From contig CASFHP010000008.1 of assembly GCA_949294555.1 (NCBI GenBank), forward strand, positions 1-64,000: a stretch of 64,000 bases of DNA, written 5' to 3'. This document shows positions 1 through 8,463 of this stretch, piece after piece; the first letter of the stretch is position 1; every line of letters begins with the position of its first letter. A program made the position numbers and the translations under genes. The notes under the pieces were generated by a model, which was not told the origin of the DNA, ran no database searches, and was given only the letters and a program-made list of their open reading frames with translations. Origin of the DNA: an uncultured Eubacteriales bacterium (GTDB lineage: Bacteria; Bacillota; Clostridia; TANB77; CAG-508).

Positions 1-744
1 GGAAGTGAAAGAATTACAAAGAAATTTTTAGAAGCGATACTAGATGAAGAACTAGAAGAAGTGGATTTAAGTAGAAACATTGTATTAAGAAGAGAAAATC
101 TAGAAGATAAAATGGGTATATTGGATGTGTTAGTAAAAATTAATAATGAAGAATATTGTAATGTAGAGATGCAGATGGTGGAAAAAGATAAATTATTAGA
201 AAGAATATTATATTATTGGTCAAGAATATATGGAAAAAATCTAAAATCAAGCAATGACTATATAGAGTTAAAAAAGACAATAGAAGTATTAATAGTAAAT
301 TTTGAAATAAAGAGATTAGAAGAGTTAGAATATCACAGTAGATGGAAGATAATAGAAGAAGAGAAGAGAAAACTGGTCTTGACAGAAGACTTAGAAATAC
401 ATATAATTGAGATACCAAAGATATATAAACTAGCAGGAGAAGAGCAAGAGGAAGAATTAGTGAAATGGTTAGAATTTATAGAAAATCCTGAAAGTAAGAA
501 GGTGGAAAAGTATATGAAAGAAAATAAAGAGATGAAAGAAGCAAAAGAAAAATTAAAAGTGATGAGTGAAGATGAAAGAATGCAAATATTGGCAGAGTTA
601 AGAGAAAAGGCAATAAGAGATGAAAAAGCAGTGGAAAGATTTGGAATAAAAAAAGTTGCAAAAAAAATGAAGGAAAAAGGTGCAGATATAAAATTTATTC
701 AGGAAGTAACAAATTTAACACAGGAAGAAATCGAGGAATTATAG
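1..744 (+). CDS. Rpn-family PD-(D/E)XK nuclease/transposase-like protein, 5' partial
   Basis: The reading frame is open from the first base, so the gene begins outside the window and only its last 247 codons are seen. The GILDVL and YCNVEMQM segments match the D...ExQ core of the PD-(D/E)XK nuclease fold of the Rpn/PDDEXK_2 family, whose members are DNA nucleases that promote recombination and are often labelled transposases. The C-terminal half is very rich in Glu and Lys and looks helical. It ends in an isoleucine/glutamate-rich helix that may be a small HTH-like tail. Such genes are often multicopy and mobile. It converges on dapB across a shared hairpin. Family assignment is fairly sure; activity is not known. 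Confidence 0.75.
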   Translation, partial: GSERITKKFLEAILDEELEEVDLSRNIVLRRENLEDKMGILDVLVKINNEEYCNVEMQMVEKDKLLERILYYWSRIYGKNLKSSNDYIELKKTIEVLIVNFEIKRLEELEYHSRWKIIEEEKRKLVLTEDLEIHIIEIPKIYKLAGEEQEEELVKWLEFIENPESKKVEKYMKENKEMKEAKEKLKVMSEDERMQILAELREKAIRDEKAVERFGIKKVAKKMKEKGADIKFIQEVTNLTQEEIEEL

Positions 745-800
745 ACAAGATAGTAAAATTGCATGTAAATTTGTAAAAATTTTATAATATATTTCAGAAT

Positions 801-840
801 ACCCTCAACATGAAGAAAGTTTGTATGTCATGTTGAGGGT
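801..840. terminator. Bidirectional terminator between the Rpn gene and dapB
   Basis: A perfect 13-base inverted repeat (801-813 and 828-840, arms beginning ACCCTCAACATGA) encloses a 14-base loop. It lies between two convergent genes, with T/A-rich sequence on both sides. It probably ends transcription from both directions. Confidence 0.7.
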
Positions 841-853
841 TATAAAAAATTAT

Positions 854-1627
854 TTAAAATGTCTCAAACAGAAACGTCCCCAATTGGACATCTTCCATAG
901 CATACATACCAGGTTGTTGGTTAACAATAAATTCAGCAGCTTTTAAAGCACCTTCTGCAAAGACATTTCTAGAATAACTAGTATGTTTAATTTCAAAAGT
1001 CTCAAAATTACCAATAAATTGAACTGTATGTTCTCCAACAATGTTTCCACCTCTAATAGAAGACATACCAATTTCATTTTTATCTCGTTTTTCATGTTTG
1101 TCATGTCTGTTATATTCACAATGAAGCGTATTTCCCAAAGACTCATTAATACTGTCCGCCAACATTTGGGCAGTACCACTTGGACTGTCAACTTTTCTAT
1201 TGTGATGTGCTTCAATAATTTCAATATCTGTGTTTTTTAAAAGTGGTGCTAGCCAAGAAACGATTTTTTTCATAATCATAATGTCAAAAGACATGTTTGC
1301 AGATTTGAATATAGGAATTGTTTTACTTGCTTCTTCAATAATTTTTGTTTGTTCATCTGTAAATCCAGTTGTTGCAATAACCATTGGTATTTTATTTGTT
1401 TTTGCATAATCTAATATATTTAATGTTGCAACAGGAAGAGAAAAGTCAATAATAACATCTGGCTTCACAGTGATATTTTCTATTTCTGTAAAGATTGGGA
1501 ATTTTGAGTCTGAATAGCTTACTTTGTCAAAACCACCAACCACTTGCATATTTTCATTTTCTGCTATCAAATCACATACAACATTTCCCATTTTTCCATT
1601 ACAACCATTTACAAGTACGTTTAACAT
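854..1627 (-). CDS. dapB: 4-hydroxy-tetrahydrodipicolinate reductase
   Basis: Cytoplasmic NAD(P)H-dependent reductase, the second committed step of the diaminopimelate/lysine pathway. The Rossmann loop NGCNGKMG is at residues 7-14. The family signature EAHHNRKVDSPSGTA is at 139-153, with catalytic His141/His142 and Lys145. Length (257 aa) is normal. A GGAGG site lies just upstream of the ATG. dapA is transcribed into it from the same strand with a gap of about 70 bases, so the two probably form one operon. The last residues (QLGTFLFETF) extend past the usual DV-L ending and are encoded by a CCAATTGGGGACG sequence resembling the palindrome family found elsewhere in the window. Confidence 0.96.
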   Translation of the reverse strand: MLNVLVNGCNGKMGNVVCDLIAENENMQVVGGFDKVSYSDSKFPIFTEIENITVKPDVIIDFSLPVATLNILDYAKTNKIPMVIATTGFTDEQTKIIEEASKTIPIFKSANMSFDIMIMKKIVSWLAPLLKNTDIEIIEAHHNRKVDSPSGTAQMLADSINESLGNTLHCEYNRHDKHEKRDKNEIGMSSIRGGNIVGEHTVQFIGNFETFEIKHTSYSRNVFAEGALKAAEFIVNQQPGMYAMEDVQLGTFLFETF

Positions 1628-1698
1628 TTTTATACCTCCATATTTTTTAGATTTATTACTTTGTATATTTGTTAGTTTATTTACTTAATAATTTCTAA

Positions 1699-2577
1699 TT
1701 AATTTAATTTATCTAATTCCTCAATTAATTTTTGCTCTTTGTCACTACTTAATTTTGTAAGTGGCAATCTAGGAATTCCAAAATCAAAACCAATATGATT
1801 TAAACCAGCTTTAACAGGTATAGGATTAACTTCTGAGAATAAAGCGTTTATCAAAGGTAAAGCATCTAATTGCATTTTTGTAGCTTTTTCAATATTACCA
1901 TCGAAAAAACTTTGAACCATGTCATGCGTATATTGTGGTTTTACATTTGATAAAACAGAGATAACACCAAGACCACCTAATGATAATACAGGTAGGACCT
2001 GGTCATCATTTCCTGAATAAATATATAGATTGTCTCCACATAGGTGGGCAATTTCAGCTACTTGTGATAAATTTCCACTAGCTTCTTTGATAGCAACAAT
2101 GTTATCAATTTTAGATAATTCTAAACAAGTTTCTGGTAAGATATTCACACCAGTTCTACTTGGCACACTGTATAGGATAATTGGTAAAGACACACTTTCA
2201 GCAATTACTTTATAATGTTCAATTAATCCTTTTTGCGTACATTTGTTATAATAAGGTGTAACAATTAAAAGTCCATCAACGCCCAACTCTTCTGCTTTTT
2301 TGGAATTTTCAATAACTTTTTTGGTGTTATTACCACCAGTGCCTGCAATAATTGGTACTTTTCCATTTGCAGTTTTGACAGCGCAAGAAATAGTAGCGTC
2401 TTTTTCTTCTTCTGTCATGGTAGAAGATTCTCCTGTTGTTCCACACACGATAATGGCATCTACACCATTTTCAATTTGAAAATTAATAAGTCTTTCAAAC
2501 TCTTTAAGATTAACACCATTTTCATCAAAAGGTGTACTGATAGCTGTTCCACAGCCTTTGAATAAAATGTTTTTCAT
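1699..2577 (-). CDS. dapA: 4-hydroxy-tetrahydrodipicolinate synthase
   Basis: Schiff-base aldolase that condenses pyruvate with aspartate semialdehyde, the entry to lysine and peptidoglycan diaminopimelate synthesis. The pyruvate-binding CGTTGES is at residues 45-51, Tyr136 lies in LYSVPSRTG, and the catalytic lysine is Lys164 in AIKEASGN. Length (292 aa) is standard. An AGGTGA ribosome site precedes the ATG. It is first in the dapA-dapB pair on the minus strand. Upstream lies a 280-base nested palindrome, and no lysine riboswitch was recognised there. Confidence 0.97.
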   Translation of the reverse strand: MKNILFKGCGTAISTPFDENGVNLKEFERLINFQIENGVDAIIVCGTTGESSTMTEEEKDATISCAVKTANGKVPIIAGTGGNNTKKVIENSKKAEELGVDGLLIVTPYYNKCTQKGLIEHYKVIAESVSLPIILYSVPSRTGVNILPETCLELSKIDNIVAIKEASGNLSQVAEIAHLCGDNLYIYSGNDDQVLPVLSLGGLGVISVLSNVKPQYTHDMVQSFFDGNIEKATKMQLDALPLINALFSEVNPIPVKAGLNHIGFDFGIPRLPLTKLSSDKEQKLIEELDKLN

Positions 2578-2686
2578 AAAATCACCTGATTTTCTTTAAT
2601 AGTAGATAAAAAATATATTTATATTTTTTATACATTGTCATTATATTACAAAAATAGCAAAAAGAGAATAGAAAATGAAAAAAACG

Positions 2687-2966
2687 CTTCTTAATCATGG
2701 TTATAACTTCAGGGTTTTACTTGATTAACTATAAAAAACAACGAATATATAAATATTTTTAAGAAATTCGAATGTGACCGGAATAGTTTTACAAATTCTT
2801 AAGATAAAACCGTAAAGGGTCCTGTTTTCGGGTATTGTTGCGGTTTTATCGTTAGAATTTGTTAAACGGGAATGGAGGGTAGCCGAGAATCTTAAAAATA
2901 TTTATATATTCGTTGTTTTCTAATAAATAATTTTTTAACCCTGAAGTTATAACCATGATTAAGAAG
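2687..2966. repeat. 280-base triple-nested palindrome
   Basis: This element fills most of the 405-base gap between dapA and the HD gene. Three stems are nested. The outer arms (2687-2716 and 2937-2966) are a perfect 30-base match. The middle arms (2735-2764 and 2890-2919) are perfect over 30 bases. The inner arms (2786-2812 and 2841-2867) are imperfect over 27 bases and contain ACAAATTCT. The apical part is GC-richer than its surroundings. The order of arms, spacers and an inner ACAAATTCT stem recurs in the elements at 15878-16086 and 18302-18492. No coding sequence is seen inside. Confidence 0.85.
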
Positions 2967-2982
2967 TGGTTTATAAACAAAT

Positions 2983-3522
2983 TTAAAATCGTATCATTAA
3001 TAAACTAAAGAATACATAAGCATATCTAAAGGCTTTTCTCATGAACATTCTAGATTTTATAACTTCCAAAGTCTCAGAAACAGCACAATATTTATCCACA
3101 AACGTCAAAATCAAACCTTCAATAGAAGTTGGAAATTGTAGAGTTACTGGCCACATATGGGTTATAATCATATCTTTTTCTTTCTGGCTTAAATCAAATA
3201 TTCGACTTGCATTTTCACAAGCAAGTTTACCATGTGTAAAAGCATGTAAGCCCTTTCTATCAGGTTGTCTAACTCTCCAATCATATAAAAACAAGTCATG
3301 TAACATAGCAGCTCTAGTTGCTGAAACATAATCTAAATGATATCTTTTACATATTAAATAACAATAATAAGAAACCATATAACAATGGTCAAAACAAGTT
3401 GTTTCATAATGTTGTCTATAATTTTTCATTTGTTGAACAGTTTCATTATTAATGAAATCATGTATAATATTTAAAAATTCTTTATTACTCAAAGTATTAC
3501 ATTCATTTTCAATTTTTTTCAT
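2983..3522 (-). CDS. HD-domain phosphohydrolase-like protein
   Basis: A 179-residue cytoplasmic protein with the metal-binding pattern of HD phosphohydrolases: FDHC near residue 45, LHD at 74-76, HAFTHG near 93-98 and FVDKYCAV near 132. Such proteins hydrolyse nucleotides or phosphoesters; the substrate here cannot be told. The second in-frame ATG (3522) is chosen because AGAGG lies 8 bases upstream of it but only 2 bases from the first ATG (3528). The C-terminal end is hydrophobic and runs close to the large palindrome. Confidence 0.75.
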   Translation of the reverse strand: MKKIENECNTLSNKEFLNIIHDFINNETVQQMKNYRQHYETTCFDHCYMVSYYCYLICKRYHLDYVSATRAAMLHDLFLYDWRVRQPDRKGLHAFTHGKLACENASRIFDLSQKEKDMIITHMWPVTLQFPTSIEGLILTFVDKYCAVSETLEVIKSRMFMRKAFRYAYVFFSLLMIRF

Positions 3523-3597
3523 AATCATACCTCTTACTATTCTATCATTTTTTAAAGTAAAGGTTCATTTCGTTAATAAATATATTCTCTACCTTTT

Positions 3598-3626
3598 ATT
3601 ATACTATAAAGAGTAAAAATAGTAAA
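3598..3626 (-). promoter_or_regulatory. Sigma-A type promoter of the HD gene
   Basis: On the minus strand TTTACT (3621-3626) and TATAAT (3598-3603) are separated by 17 bases, about 75 bases upstream of the chosen start. Confidence 0.55.
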
Positions 3627-3743
3627 TTAAATTTTTCTTAAATTATTGAAGGAAAATGAGAAATATATTATAATGGTTTTAAGTTTATATTGTATAAAAT
3701 GCAAATTAAGCTAATGTGCTTATATAAAGGGGATGAGATAAAA

Positions 3744-4064
3744 ATGACAGCAGGATTTAAAATTTTTTTAGGTGTGTTATTAATCATTTTAGGCATTGGA
3801 ATTTATATATACTTAAAAAGAAAAAAAGGAAATAGACAGGTAGATACATATAAAACAAATCAAATGGGAAATAATAGTACTAGAAATTCATTACAATATG
3901 ATAGAAAACATAATGATTTTGTAAAATCAATGAATATTACCCATCCTGAAAAAATTGTCTTAGGTAATATTTTGATAAATGGAAAACAAGAAGAATTGTC
4001 TGCAAAATTAAAAGATAATGGATATATTTATTATCTAAATGAACAACCAATCGGGCGGATATAA
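3744..4064 (+). CDS. Small single-pass membrane protein of unknown function
   Basis: 106 residues. The start at 3744 is supported by AAAGGGGATG a few bases upstream; the frame extends further back but without a site. One hydrophobic helix (about residues 5-22) is followed by a Lys/Arg-rich cytoplasmic stretch and a short globular tail (IVLGNILINGKQEE). I do not recognise the family. The last 26 bases overlap the next gene, so the two are probably translationally coupled. Confidence 0.65.
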   Translation: MTAGFKIFLGVLLIILGIGIYIYLKRKKGNRQVDTYKTNQMGNNSTRNSLQYDRKHNDFVKSMNITHPEKIVLGNILINGKQEELSAKLKDNGYIYYLNEQPIGRI

Positions 4065-5268
4065 TCCCAATGTTATGGGAGATAATAGGATTATTTTTAG
4101 GGAAAACACATTAGAAAATGCCCTTTCAGACCAAATAAAAGATGAAATTGTTCAAGTAATTACCAAGTCTAAAAGAAAATTAGAACAGGAAAGAGAAAGA
4201 CAAGAAATTGAAACAAAATTAAAAAACCAAAATTTTTATCAAAAAGAAATGGGATATCAACAAAGTATTGGTGTAAAAAAGGAAACGAGAGAACAACAAA
4301 ATAGTCAAAACAAGATAAAAGATAGAGAAAAAAATAATCGAAATCAATTTCAGGAACAGATTAGAGTACAACAAAAGAAAAAAGAAAATACAATCAAAGA
4401 TATTTCAATTAAACAAGAAGTAGATATGAATACAATGGCAACAGACATGGATACGATTGGAGAACGTTTAGAAGAAGCAGGAAAGATTAAAGGAAAAGAA
4501 AAAGAAGGAAAACTTGCTTTTGTAGAATCAGATGATTTGAAAAAATTAAAAGATGAAAATGGAAATCGCTTGCAGGGGCATTCTTCAAGATATGAGGCGG
4601 TTAGTATTGATAAACATGGAAATGTAAAAGCATTGGATTTGGAAGAAGATAAACAGAAAGGAACTAATCCAACAGAAAAAAATTATCAAGTAAAACAAAA
4701 TAAAAATGAGAGCGTAGAAAAGGGAGATGTTTTAACAAGATTACAAGTGCAAGGAAATGAAACCATTGGAATTAATAAAGGACAATATGGTGTTGTGGAA
4801 GTATATCATTCACATGATAAAACATTAGGCGGAAAAGGTGTTGAGGCCAATAGAAGTTTAGATAGAGAATTGGAAACAAAAGATGCAAAAAATCCAGTGG
4901 AAGGTACAGACCAAGCTACACAAAAATTAGCACAAAAAAATCAAGATGGATATCGTTCAGTAGAAGAGTCTTATCAAGAGGCAAAACAACATGAAAACGC
5001 AAAAGGAGAACCTTGTGAAGAATTGAAGGTAGAAGACATAGACGGAAGTCTAAATACAGTATCACATAGTCACACAGAAGATATTGTCGCAAAATTGATG
5101 CAAAACGGAGAAATCAGCGATAAGTTTACGGAAAGAGAGATTAGAGAAAGAGTGGAAAATGCATGGAATAACAAAGAGGAAGATATGAGTACCGCAGATT
5201 TTGAAAAAAATATAGAAGAAGACATAGAATTAGATGCTGAAAACATGCGAGGAGAGCGAGGAAGATAA
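4039..5268 (+). CDS. Hydrophilic Lys/Gln/Glu-rich protein of unknown function
   Basis: 409 residues with no membrane segment or signal peptide. Residues about 30-130 are highly charged and probably coiled coil. A more ordered part follows with His-Ser-His pairs (VYHSHD, VSHSHTED) and ends in an acidic tail. The frame overlaps the preceding membrane protein gene by 26 bases. The first ATG (4039) has no clear ribosome site; ATG 4075 (MGDNR) is an alternative, and either would rely on coupled translation. It may act with the small membrane protein as a partner pair. Family unknown. Confidence 0.6.
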   Translation: MNNQSGGYNPNVMGDNRIIFRENTLENALSDQIKDEIVQVITKSKRKLEQERERQEIETKLKNQNFYQKEMGYQQSIGVKKETREQQNSQNKIKDREKNNRNQFQEQIRVQQKKKENTIKDISIKQEVDMNTMATDMDTIGERLEEAGKIKGKEKEGKLAFVESDDLKKLKDENGNRLQGHSSRYEAVSIDKHGNVKALDLEEDKQKGTNPTEKNYQVKQNKNESVEKGDVLTRLQVQGNETIGINKGQYGVVEVYHSHDKTLGGKGVEANRSLDRELETKDAKNPVEGTDQATQKLAQKNQDGYRSVEESYQEAKQHENAKGEPCEELKVEDIDGSLNTVSHSHTEDIVAKLMQNGEISDKFTEREIRERVENAWNNKEEDMSTADFEKNIEEDIELDAENMRGERGR

Positions 5269-5304
5269 AATTTCTTAAAATTATATGAAATTTTGCTAAA
5301 AAAG

Positions 5305-5333
5305 TTGCATTATTTTGCCAATAATAGTATAAT
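5305..5333 (+). promoter_or_regulatory. Promoter of the GT2 glycosyltransferase gene
   Basis: TTGCAT (5305-5310) and TATAAT (5328-5333) with 17-base spacing, about 55 bases before the ATG. Confidence 0.6.
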
Positions 5334-5387
5334 GTAAAAGGTGGAATAATATTATATAGAAAGTATATTTTAAAGAGAGGTAAAAAA

Positions 5388-6650
5388 ATGGATTATTTAT
5401 ATATACTAAGAGAAGCTTTAGTATGGACAATAACAATATTTTGGTTGTATCAACTTGTTATTAGTTTATGTTCTTTGGTAAAATTAAAAGACAAACCTTT
5501 AAAAGTAAAAAAAGACCATCGTTTTATGGCAATTATACCAGCACATAACGAAGAAGCTGTGGTAGGAAATTTAATCGAAAGTTTAAAAAATCAAACCTAT
5601 AATAAAGACTTATATGATATTTATGTAATTGCAGATAACTGTACAGATAATACCGCAAAAATTGCAAAAGAAGCAGGTGCGATTGTTTACGAAAGATTTG
5701 ATGAAACTAAGAAAACTAAAGGTTATGCTTTAAATTGGTTTTTGCAACAAAAAATTGCAGAAGATGCACCATATGATGCTTTCTTTGTATTTGATGCAGA
5801 TAATATTGTAGATAAAAACTTTATCAAAAATATGAATAAAAAATTATGCCAAGGTGAAGAAGTGGTACAAGGATATAGAGATATCAAAAATCCATCTGAT
5901 AACTGGATAACAGCAGGGTATGCAATCTTCTATTGGCAAATGCATAGATTTTATCATTTAGCTAGATATAATGTAGGCTTATCTCCATTATTAAATGGTA
6001 CAGGATTTATGGTAAAATTTGATGTTATCAAACCACAAGGTTGGGATACAGAAACCTTAACAGAAGATATCGAATTTTCTTTAAAAAGAATTATCAAAGG
6101 TAAAAAATTAGGTTGGGCAACAGATGCAATTGTTTATGATGAACAACCTACAGGATTTAGACAAAGTTGGTCACAAAGAAGTAGATGGACAGTAGGACAT
6201 ATCCAATGTATCAAAAAATATACAAAGGATTTAGCAATTGCAGCAAAAGAAAATAAAAAGATGATTAATTTTGATGGATTACTATATATTGTAGGAAGTA
6301 TTCCAATGTTTATCATTACAATGGTATTATTATTTACAAACTTTGTCATGTATAATGCAGCATCTATTACAACAGCAGAATTAATCAAAAACTTAATTTG
6401 TTATTTAGTACCAACTTTCATATTGCCAATATTAGTTGGTATATTTGCAATGTGGTTAGATGGAAGAAAAATCAAACCAATGGCAAAAGGATTACTTTGT
6501 TATCCACTATTTTTACTAACATGGATATGTATCAACTTTAAGTGTTTATTTATTAGAAACACATCATGGGAGAAAATTAACCATGTAAGAAGTATAAAAA
6601 TAGCAGATGTTTCTAACGGTAAAACACAAACTGAGAAGGAATTAGTATAA
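5388..6650 (+). CDS. Membrane GT2 glycosyltransferase
   Basis: 420-residue family 2 processive-type glycosyltransferase. One N-terminal membrane helix (about 8-30) is followed by the catalytic GT-A domain: PAHNEE at 51-56, the nucleotide-sugar metal motif DAD at 136-138, the TED acceptor-site acid and QRSRW as the QxxRW motif. At least two more membrane helices lie at the C-terminus. The layout resembles poly-GlcNAc, hyaluronan or cellulose-type synthases that build and export a polysaccharide; the sugar cannot be deduced. A GAGAGG site precedes the ATG. Together with the next two genes it looks like a surface-polymer locus. Confidence 0.85.
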   Translation: MDYLYILREALVWTITIFWLYQLVISLCSLVKLKDKPLKVKKDHRFMAIIPAHNEEAVVGNLIESLKNQTYNKDLYDIYVIADNCTDNTAKIAKEAGAIVYERFDETKKTKGYALNWFLQQKIAEDAPYDAFFVFDADNIVDKNFIKNMNKKLCQGEEVVQGYRDIKNPSDNWITAGYAIFYWQMHRFYHLARYNVGLSPLLNGTGFMVKFDVIKPQGWDTETLTEDIEFSLKRIIKGKKLGWATDAIVYDEQPTGFRQSWSQRSRWTVGHIQCIKKYTKDLAIAAKENKKMINFDGLLYIVGSIPMFIITMVLLFTNFVMYNAASITTAELIKNLICYLVPTFILPILVGIFAMWLDGRKIKPMAKGLLCYPLFLLTWICINFKCLFIRNTSWEKINHVRSIKIADVSNGKTQTEKELV

Positions 6651-6756
6651 TCAAATAAGTAAGTGAAAAAGATAAGTGGACGTTTTAACTGTTATTTTTT
6701 CATAACAATTAGGATTGCTCCACTTATTATTGTTGAAAAAGAAAGGAACTAAACAT

Positions 6757-8278
6757 ATGGAAAAATTGAAAAATATTAATAAAAAATACATACATATAGC
6801 AATTATCGTTATTCGGAATTATATTCATATTTTTATCAGCATTTCATGAAGATATATGGTTTGATGAAAGCTATTCTGTAGCCATTGCGAAACATAGTTT
6901 TACTGAAATATGGACTATTACAGGAAATGATGTACATCCACCTTTATATTATTGGATGTTACACATTTTATGGCTTGTTTTTGGAAATAATGTAATTGTA
7001 TTTAGAGCATTTTCTGTTTTAGCAATTGCTATATTAGGTGTTTTAGGATATACCCATATACGAAAAGATTTTGGCGAAAAAGTAGGTATGTTATTTTCAT
7101 TTTTAGTCTATTTCTTACCAGTTATGTGTACATATAGCCAAGAAGTTAGAATGTATTCATGGTCATGCTTAATTGTTTCATTATTGGCGATTTATGGATA
7201 TAGATTATATAAAAATGTAAAAAATAAAGATAGCTTAAAAACGCAAAATAAAAACTTAATTATATTCGGAATTCTTAGTATAGCAGCATGTTATATACAT
7301 TACTATGCACTAGCAGTTGCAGGCATTGTCAACTTCTTCTTACTAATTTATTTTATCCGAAATCGAAAAGAAAATGCAAAATTATTACGTAATTTTATTA
7401 TTTTAGCAGTTATACAAATAATTTTATATATTCCATGGCTATTATACTTAAAAGGACAAGTAGCACATGTAGAAGGTGGGTTTTGGATAACATTTGGAAT
7501 TAGTACATTAGTAGAAGTACCAAGTTTCCAATTTAGAAGACAATTAGATAGTACATTTGTATTTGATGCCAATACGATTATTGCCTTAGTAGCAGCATTA
7601 GCAATGTATGTATATATTGGATATAGAATGTACAAAGCTAAAAAAGAAAAAGAAGAAATGAAACCAGGCGTATTTGCTATCATTTTATATATATTAGTTA
7701 TTTTAGCAGTGCTAGTGATTTCTCTTCTTATGAAACAATCTATTTTATTTGCTAGATATCTATTAGTTATAACTGGAATTTATGCTTTTGCCTTGGCATT
7801 TTTCATGGCAAAAGAAAAAAGAAAATGGGTAACAGGTCTTATCTATGGCATAATATTGGTATTAGGATGTATTAGTAATGTAACCAATATCATGATAAAC
7901 TATGATGAAAGCAATATGAAACAAATTGAATTTTTAAGAGAAAATATTCAGCCAGACGATATTATTGTTTATTCTAACATTGGAAATGGTGGCGTTGTTG
8001 CAGCATTTTTCCCAGATAATAAGCAATATTTCTATAATGGTGGTTATTGGGATGTAGAAGAAGCTTACAAAGCCTATGGACCTGGAATGGAAACCATATA
8101 TAATTATGAAGATATTTTAAAAGATTATCATGGAAGAATTTGGCTAATTGATTCAGAAAACTGTGGCTTATATAATGAATTCCCAAAAGAAGGTACAACA
8201 ACGGTTATTGAGCCAACAGAATTTAGAACAAAGTATCAGAATTATATTTATACTATTGTGTTATTGGAAAAAGAATAG
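6757..8278 (+). CDS. GT39-like polytopic glycosyltransferase with N-terminal frameshift
   Basis: The uninterrupted frame from ATG 6956 gives 440 residues with about ten hydrophobic segments. The natural start is probably ATG 6757, preceded by AAAGGAACT, but that frame stops after 31 codons. Removing one base (the C at about 6814) joins it to the long frame and restores IGIIFIFLSAFHEDIWFDE followed by VHPPLYYW, the acidic and HPPLYY motifs typical of Dol-P-mannose/ArnT-like GT39 enzymes. These use lipid-linked sugars on the outer membrane face. Either a recent inactivating mutation, phase variation or a sequencing error explains it. It sits between a GT2 enzyme and a zincin. Confidence 0.7.
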
Positions 8279-8279
8279 G

Positions 8280-8415
8280 GCTGGTTGAAAAATAATTACA
8301 ATTTTGGCTACGTCAAATTTCATTTAAAACGCGGTTACATACAAAAGTATGCGCCCTTGCCTTTTAAATAAAATTTTCCTTGCATTCTTTTCCAACCAGA
8401 GTGTGAAATCTCTGG
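8280..8415. repeat. Palindromic element with GGTTGAAAAATAATT ends
   Basis: The outer ends are CTGGTTGAAAA (8281-8291) and TTTTCCAACCAG (8388-8399). An inner pair built on AAATTTCATTTAAAACGC and GCCTTTTAAATAAAATTT follows, with an apical CATAC-AAAA-GTATG hairpin. A separate small hairpin (CCAGAG/CTCTGG, 8396-8415) overlaps the right end. The same ends occur at 38115-38140 and, in variant form, at 41758-41878. Confidence 0.75.
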
Positions 8416-8463
8416 AGCAAAGTGACATTTACAAAAACGAGTATTGAGAAAGGAACGTAATAA

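Noticed and set aside
2687-2966. The nested palindrome considered as a lysine riboswitch for dapA
   Set aside because: Its three stems are simple inverted repeats and none of the known lysine-riboswitch core sequence was recognised; it also lies about 110 bases from dapA with no terminator next to the start.
6956-8278. Taking ATG 6956 as the true start of the GT39-like gene
   Set aside because: No ribosome site there; upstream sequence in the same frame encodes the expected acidic motif and HPPLYY, so it is internal.
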